Shown here: positions 57,986 to 64,000 of the stretch, piece after piece | Layout of the letters: every line of letters starts with the position of its first letter | Numbering within the stretch: the first letter of the stretch is position 1 | Assembly (NCBI GenBank): GCA_025667525.1 | Contig: CM046876.1 | Coordinates: forward strand, 536,598,038 to 536,662,037 | Origin: Glebionis coronaria | Lineage: Eukaryota; Streptophyta; Magnoliopsida; Asterales; Asteraceae | DNA length: 64,000 nucleotides | Direction of reading: 5' to 3' | Notes under the pieces: generated by a model | What the model was told of the DNA's origin: nothing | Database searches by the model: none | What the model saw: only the letters and a program-made list of their open reading frames with translations | Position numbers and translations under genes: made by a program

Positions 57986-59950
57986 ATGATGACATTCGGG
58001 AATTCGAGTCGAGCTAGAGACTCGTGATTAAAAATCAAGCATCGTATAACTAGTGTAGGGGGAGCCAAGTAGGTTGTTTGTGTTGTGATGTTGTGTGCAG
58101 GGACATGTGCTTTAATTTTGGTACTTTTGACGAGACCCGTGTTCCCGTGTTACCCATGTACCCGGTTCCTTCGATAAGTTTTTGCTATTGTGATTCTATC
58201 TTGTATATAAATAAAACGAATAAATGTAATCACTTTAGTTGTCCTTTCCTTAGCTCGATTTTAAACAACGTACTCAATGTCCTAAGTGTAGGGGAGTTTA
58301 TTCTCCCACATGCTTAAACATTGAGGACAATGTTTATATTAAGTGTAGGGGGACTTCTATCGAATTTTAGTGGCCTTTTCCATGAATTTGACCCCATTTT
58401 ACCGAAAAATTTAAAAAAATTTTCAACGTTTTTCAAATTTTTGATCTATTTTGGCCTAGTAGTATTTTTATTTTCTTTCTTTTTATTATCGCATCATAAT
58501 AATTTCCATTTCAAGAATAAAGTCAAAAATAAAATAAAATAAATAAATAAAATGGTTTAACAAGTTTAGATGTCTTTGATATATTAGGCCCGTCGTGAAT
58601 ATTTTGACTCAACCCGAGTTTACTTATCTAAGTTTACTCTAGCTAGTATCCTTAACCATATGGACCTTAATTGGTTTATTAGGCTAAGCATCCACGAGTC
58701 TCATTCCTTGAGATTTTAAATTGTGGAGAACGAGAGATGATAGAGTTAATTATAAGTTCGTTATTCTTTCATTAACTTATGTGAGTTAGTTATGAGCTTT
58801 TTCTCCCATCACTTGTTAATAAATATATTTGTAATAAATAAGGTTGTACGATTTGAAAAGTTACTTAGCTTCTAGCACAAGATCGTTTAAAAGTTGCTCG
58901 GTATTAATTAGAGTTCATAGCCAAGGCATAACTTATTGAAGCGGGACGCGAATATTGGCTTATCCAAAAAGGCCCTAACAAGGCATGAGGATACCCGAGT
59001 CCAAAAAGGCCCTCACAAGGCATGAGGATTCACTTTTTGCTAAAGATCCTAAGATGATGTGAAGATCATTAATCCAAATCAATATGAAGGATCAAGACAC
59101 ACGACGAGAAGCAATTACTCCCCTAAAGATCATGGAGAAGTCTATCCAAAAAGACCCTAACAAGGTATGAGGATAAATAGATCCAAGTCCGAAAAGGAGG
59201 CGGATCGTTGTATATCAAAATCCTAAATAAAGAAGAGGATAAATGAAGAAGTCGTGGTCAACGTTTGAAGCATCTTTCACTCCTTATGAAGATGTATACA
59301 AAAATGAAGAGAAGACCATAATTTCAAAATCGTCTCTCAAGATTTGAAGTTTGAAGTACAAGCCAAATATCGGTCCGAGAAAGGTCTCAAATCGTGAAAC
59401 TAGTTATGCCAAGATATGAACTTTTTGAGGTTTCGAGAAGCCGTTTTAAAAGATTTTGTCCTTTAGCTAACTATTGATTAAATCGTCCCACTTTATTTTC
59501 GGCCTTAATAAATTATCGAAATAAGTCAAAAATGCATCCTCGTGATCATTCAAGACAAAAATAAAATACAAGAGATACACCGTAGGAATAAGGGGGTCTA
59601 AGTGATTAACTAAACCACATGAGCAAGTGTTAGTTATGCTAACTTGTAATAACAATGATCTCGTTTTTAAGCTTGGTATGGGGAACATGAAACTTGAGGG
59701 TGATTAATATTCATGACACCAAAGCCCTAATCCAAGTCTTAGATTTCTTTACGACTATTTTCCATCGAATAATTTTCAAGTTAATAAATTGTTATAGCTT
59801 TTGTTTCCTTTAAAAGTTTTTATCTTTTCATCGTAGTAGTAGTGGTAATAGTAATAAAGGCCGAGATGGATTAATAATGAGAAAAATGTAACTTTATGCT
59901 TTTAAACTATGCATTGCATGGGGTCATTGCAATGGTCAAGTGTAGGGGAT
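57986..59950 (+). other. 3' non-coding region of element E
   Basis: Related to the same region of D. AACATTGAGGACAATGTTTA followed by TTAAGTGTAGGGGGACTT (58318-58356) is an Athila-like signature and may be a second purine tract. CCAAAAAGGCCCTAACAAGG followed by CATGAGGAT occurs three times with variations (58965, 59001 and 59153). The final tract GTGTAGGGGAT (59940-59950) abuts the LTR. Confidence 0.7.
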
Positions 59951-60482
59951 TTAATAAGTGTGTAAACACTTATCCTTTTGCCACTAAAATCAAGGAAAAA
60001 CAAGACCAAAACGTGTAATTAATATCGTAAATGTCGGAATTATGCGTGGTTTGTGTTTTTGTTGTGAAATAGGTACAAAAGATCAAAAAGAAAGAAAACA
60101 CGGGATTTCACGGTCATTTATCGAAGAAAAAGCCAAAGATAAAGTCAAAGGACCAAAAAGTGCCAAAAGAATGAAGTTTGGAGGACTAAAGACGAAGATT
60201 TGATGAAGATTATACAACAAGGACCATTTTTGCCAATCTCCAAAGTCACCCACTAATAAACCACATTGAAGAGCACAAAATTACGAAGCCAACGATCCCG
60301 ACCTCACGTCATAACTCCTCACGATTTATTTTCTATGAATTTTTTTAAGTTTAATAAGTTTTTAAATTAAATAATTATTTTCTTAATAAATAAATAATAT
60401 AAATATATATATTTTCGGAAATTAAAAAAAAAAAAAAAGAAAAAAAAAAGAAAGGGTTTTTATAAAAATAACATAAATTTTC

Positions 60483-60516
<34 letters not shown>

Positions 60517-60541
60517 CACTTTTATTATTATTATTATTATT
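59951..60541 (+). repeat. 3' LTR of element E, first part
   Basis: Matches 49244-49809. It ends in (ATT)n microsatellite sequence, where the DNA transposon is inserted. The LTR should resume after 63988 in the terminal ATT repeats of the window. Confidence 0.9.
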
Positions 60542-63500
60542 AGATTTAAGTTCATTTGGATACCAAACTTATCTAAGATATGGGGGGACTCATCCCCACC
60601 CTCCATCTCACTACCATCTAATGGTTGAGATTAAATTCCCACTTTATAATGCAGGGGTATTTCGGTCATTTCACCAAATACTATATAAGTCTTTCTTCTT
60701 TTCTTTTTTCTCATAAAAACACACACGCCGTTACTTTTTTTTTCTCTCTAGCCCGAACTCATTTATCTCTCTAAGATGTCTCTAACATCATAGATCTATC
60801 GTTACGAATCCACGACTAATTCGAAGGGATGATTATGAAACCATCACGAATCCATCAACATGAATCCATCACGATCCATCATCAGGTTAGAGTTTTGTTA
60901 TTTTAGACTTGATTGGAATAAGCTTATTAATTTATCATCATCATAATTATAAGCTTTTAGTTAGCTTATATTGAACAAAATTGTTTGAATTCATTGTTCT
61001 TTTTAAATAAGCTAACTTATTAGGTAATTTATGTGGATAAGTTGGTTTGTTTGAATAAGCTTTTAATTTAGATGAGAGTTATGAAAAAGATTTTGAATTT
61101 GATTAGATTTATGAATAAGCTTGTTAATTAGATGATTTGAATTTATTGTGTTGAATTATAAGCTAGCTTATTAGCTTTTTTTTAATGAATTATTATATTA
61201 TTTGAGTAAGAGAGTTGTGAATAAGCTTATGCTTGTGTGGATAAGCTGTATTACAAGGAACTTTTTATGTTGCTGATGTAGGCTAAATTAATCTTGATGT
61301 ATCATATATGATACGCCATTTATCATATATGATAGATATATGATATATGATAGGCATATCAAATATGATCCATATGTATCATATATGATGTTTCTGACAA
61401 ACCACAAGAAAAAACCAAACTTTATAACTAACGTACACAAAATATATTTAATCTCTTCAAACATGTCTTCTATCATGTATAATACTGTATATATATGATA
61501 TTGTATATTAGATAGGGAATAAAACTCAAAAGTGGCTATGGTAAGTGGCATGGGCTTAAAGTTAAGAATCAAATATGTTTGACAAGGCTCGGTATCAATA
61601 TCAAATATGTTTGTGGCTTATTATAAGGTTTTATCTATGAACTTATGAATATGCTTATGTTGGTGTAAGGCATTTTAATCAAGTTGTTCATGTAAGTTGA
61701 AATAAGCTTGATGTATCACATATGATACCATAGTTATCATACATGATAAGTATATGATATGTTATATATGATAGGTATATCATATATGATACATGAGGCA
61801 TCATATATGATGTTTCTGACTAACCACAAAAAAACAGAGTTTGATATTGTACATGGCTTTTTATAATTTTGACCTATTGTTTATTTTTTTATACTTGTTT
61901 GCTACATAATTCAGTTGTCGATAAAATAATACCTGGTATGTTATTTTTTCTCTTCTATAAATGCAGACTATGCGAACACAACAAATAACAAGTATGAACA
62001 TTACAATTGCTCAGTTGAAGCAAAGCATGAAGACGTGCACGCGTATGTGTAAGGATAAAATGAAGTCGCCGTCGTGGACAGGATGATGTCTTGCAAAAGA
62101 AAAGTATATTTGGTTGAAAATGAAGAAGAATTGATTGAAGAAGAAGAATAGTAGTTTCAATAATAAGATGTTTCGGTAGTAATTCTGAATTCAATAGACT
62201 CTTTTATTTTTGTATCTTATGTGAATAAGTGTTTTAATTATAACTGGTTATATTTTATTTGAACAAGTGTTTTATCATTATTTGTATGGTCTTAAATAAC
62301 ACTATTTTTTATTTTCTGAACAAGTGTTTAATCATTGATTCAATAGGTTGCTTGTTTTAATCATGAATTTATTAGAACCTTTGTTTAATATGCAAAAAAT
62401 TTTGTAGTTCATATATGATAATGTGTTATCATATATGATACTTACAGAAAAGTATTTTTTTTATTTTCTGAAAAGTGTTTAAGAATGAATATAACACTCT
62501 CTGTTTAATCTGTGATATTTTTTTCTTGAGTATCATATATGATACTACATTATCATATATGATAATGAAGTAACATATATGGCACAACTTAAGAGTTACA
62601 TGTATTGTCATATATGATTTTAAAAAAAGATAAGACTATGCTTCAAGAATATGATAAAAACTTTAACAAAATAACAACATTATCCAAAAATTACATTTAC
62701 ATATGTTTTGTCATTTTCATATTCAGCGAAAATGACAATTATTGAGTAGCGTTACAAAGTTAAACTAATACATCACCATACATAAATTACTAAGAAATTA
62801 AGTATTCAAATGTTTGAAACAATGAATGTTGATCTCAGTCATCAATATTTTTCTTGCAAACTTGGCGCTCTTCTTTCATGCACATGATCTTGTTATTTCA
62901 GTCCGGAATCCGATGTTCTACTTCTTGGCCTTGAGATGATTGAGTTCTTCAAAATGCTTTAAAAAAGCTTCCACTACATAAATGAAAAGACTTAGTTTTA
63001 GTTTCAACCAGATTATCATATATGATATATTACAGAAGTTGAATTTCAACCAGAGTATCATATATGATAATATACACAAAACTAACTTTTAATTACCCAC
63101 CAGGAGATAACATACTTGCTTGTATTTGTTTTCAAGCACATTATCGTATTATCATATATGATACATCCATATATGATATATGATATATTTATCATATATG
63201 ATATATGGAGGTATCATATATGATACATCTGTTCAACGTAGCGTACAACTTCAACACAACTCTCCTAATAAGCTATTCACATAACTCGCCTTATGCTTAT
63301 ATTACAGTTTCAAAAAACTCTATTTATAAGCTTATTCACATAACTCTATTCAAATTTGTAAGCTTATTCATATAACTATCATAATAAGCTTATTTACATA
63401 AACCTTCAGTATAACACATCATATAAGCTTATTTATAACACATCAAATAAGCTAACACATTCATAATCACATCAAAATAGGCTAAAAAGAATAAATTGAT

Positions 63501-63988
63501 AAGCTAAAAAAAGTTATCATCTTATTCCTACCAAATCTGAACTTGTATATAAATTCAAGTCATATAAGCTTAAAAACAAGCTTATTTACATCAAATAAGC
63601 TAAAAAAAGATACAGATCATAATCATATTACCTTATGTTAATCAATTTTCGAAAGAGATGATTGAATACAAAGTAAATGATGATATAATATATCGAAGAT
63701 AAATCAAATTCGTGATTTAGATCGAGGGTGGTGGATTTGAAGATGTGTTAATGTGTGTTTTTTGTGTGTGTGTAATTTGATTTTTTAAGATCTAAGAAAA
63801 AAGAAGAAAGACGGAGATGATGTATTTTGGAGGTGAGGTAGGTGGGATGTGAAAAGACCAAATTGCCCTTCCGCTTTTTTTTAATAAAAGTGGGGTTTAA
63901 TCTCAGCCATTAATCTTTGTTAGATGGAAGGTGGGAATTGGTCCCTTTGTATCCTAGAGATACAAGGTATCTAAAATAACTTTTCTCT
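60542..63988. mobile_element. Long-TIR DNA transposon, Mutator-like candidate, 3.4 kb, no transposase seen
   Basis: The two ends are inverted copies for about 140 bases. The left has TTTGGATACCAAACTTATCT, CCCACCCTCCATCT, TGGTTGAGATTAAAT and TTTCGGTCATTTCAC; read inward from the right end the counterparts are TTTAGATACCTTGTATCTCT, CCCACCTTCCATCT, TGGCTGAGATTAAAC and TTTGGTCTTTTCAC. ATT repeats on both sides hide the target duplication. I see no transposase; the longest frames are under 100 codons. The inside has clusters of the palindrome ATCATATATGAT (61290-61810, 62410-62615 and 63010-63235) and many AATAAGCTTA words (60915-61250 and 63265-63605). A Mutator-like class is inferred from long TIRs only. 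Confidence 0.75.
61290..63235. repeat. Dispersed ATCATATATGAT palindrome clusters
   Basis: More than fifteen exact or one-mismatch copies lie in three clusters inside the long-TIR transposon, often extended to TATCATATATGATA. Spacing is irregular, so this is not a satellite. Confidence 0.85.
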
Positions 63989-64000
63989 TATTATTATTAT

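Larger units (their letters stand above)
49244..64000 (+). mobile_element. Athila-like element E, gag-protease only, runs past the window end
   Basis: This is a plus-strand element inserted in the 5' LTR of D. Its LTRs start TTAATAAGTGTG at 49244 and 59951; the first 560 bases of the two copies differ at only about two sites, so it is young. The 5' LTR, without the LINE in it, is about 3.3 kb, ending near 53940. A tRNA-Asp-type primer site follows. The interior (about 53950-59950) has one long Gag-protease frame with three stops and a non-coding tail. The 3' LTR is interrupted by a DNA transposon and does not finish inside the window. Confidence 0.9.

Noticed and set aside
61290..63235. Palindrome clusters as a CRISPR array
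   Set aside because: This is eukaryotic DNA, spacing is irregular, the repeat is only 12 bases, and there are no cas genes.

Overview
This window is plant nuclear DNA made almost wholly of transposable elements. I found no host gene, tRNA, rRNA or CRISPR array. The retroelement proteins (Ty1/copia, Ty3/gypsy of Athila and Tat/Retand type, L1 and RTE LINEs, hAT transposase) are plant types. Several accessory proteins resemble retrotransposon ORFs that I recall from Asteraceae genomes (the Tanacetum/Artemisia/Chrysanthemum group); that taxonomic guess rests on memory, not a search.

Layout. 1-655: 3' end of a decayed copia element. 656-12174: 3' accessory ORF and 3' LTR of another copia-like element (called O), split by a complete young LTR element (A, 2193-10324). 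A has 322-bp LTRs differing at three sites, an intact 723-aa ORF, no reverse transcriptase, and a hairpin-rich tandem repeat. 12175-14505: reverse-strand gypsy gag-protease-RT remnant (G) holding a 600-bp hAT MITE with a perfect 8-bp target duplication. 14506-16989: reverse-strand hAT transposase pseudogene. 17486-17896: second hAT MITE. 18795-19660: long inverted-repeat element. 19711-21047: L1-type LINE. 21048-33208: reverse-strand Tat/Retand-like element (F) of which the 3' LTR and an antisense accessory ORF with its own promoter and candidate introns remain. That ORF is interrupted by B (22956-32466, perfect 5-bp target duplication), which has about 1.6-kb LTRs, three small ORF cassettes and no polymerase.

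33209-64000 is a nest of Athila-like elements with very long LTRs. C (forward, LTR from 33256) is interrupted by D (reverse, 36459 onward). D's 5' LTR is interrupted by E (forward, 49244 onward). E's 5' LTR holds an RTE LINE with a tail of about 70 A, and E's 3' LTR holds a 3.4-kb long-TIR DNA transposon (60542-63988). D and E encode gag and protease only.

Most interesting signals: (1) a GC-rich palindrome in both LTRs of B and before each of its three ORF cassettes; (2) the roughly 150-bp tandem repeat of A, whose units can each form up to three hairpins; (3) the long-TIR transposon with clusters of the palindrome ATCATATATGAT; (4) dense GCTTATT/AATAAGC heptamers shared by the Athila LTRs and that transposon. 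A, B, D and E all lack reverse transcriptase and integrase, so if mobile they depended on enzymes supplied in trans.
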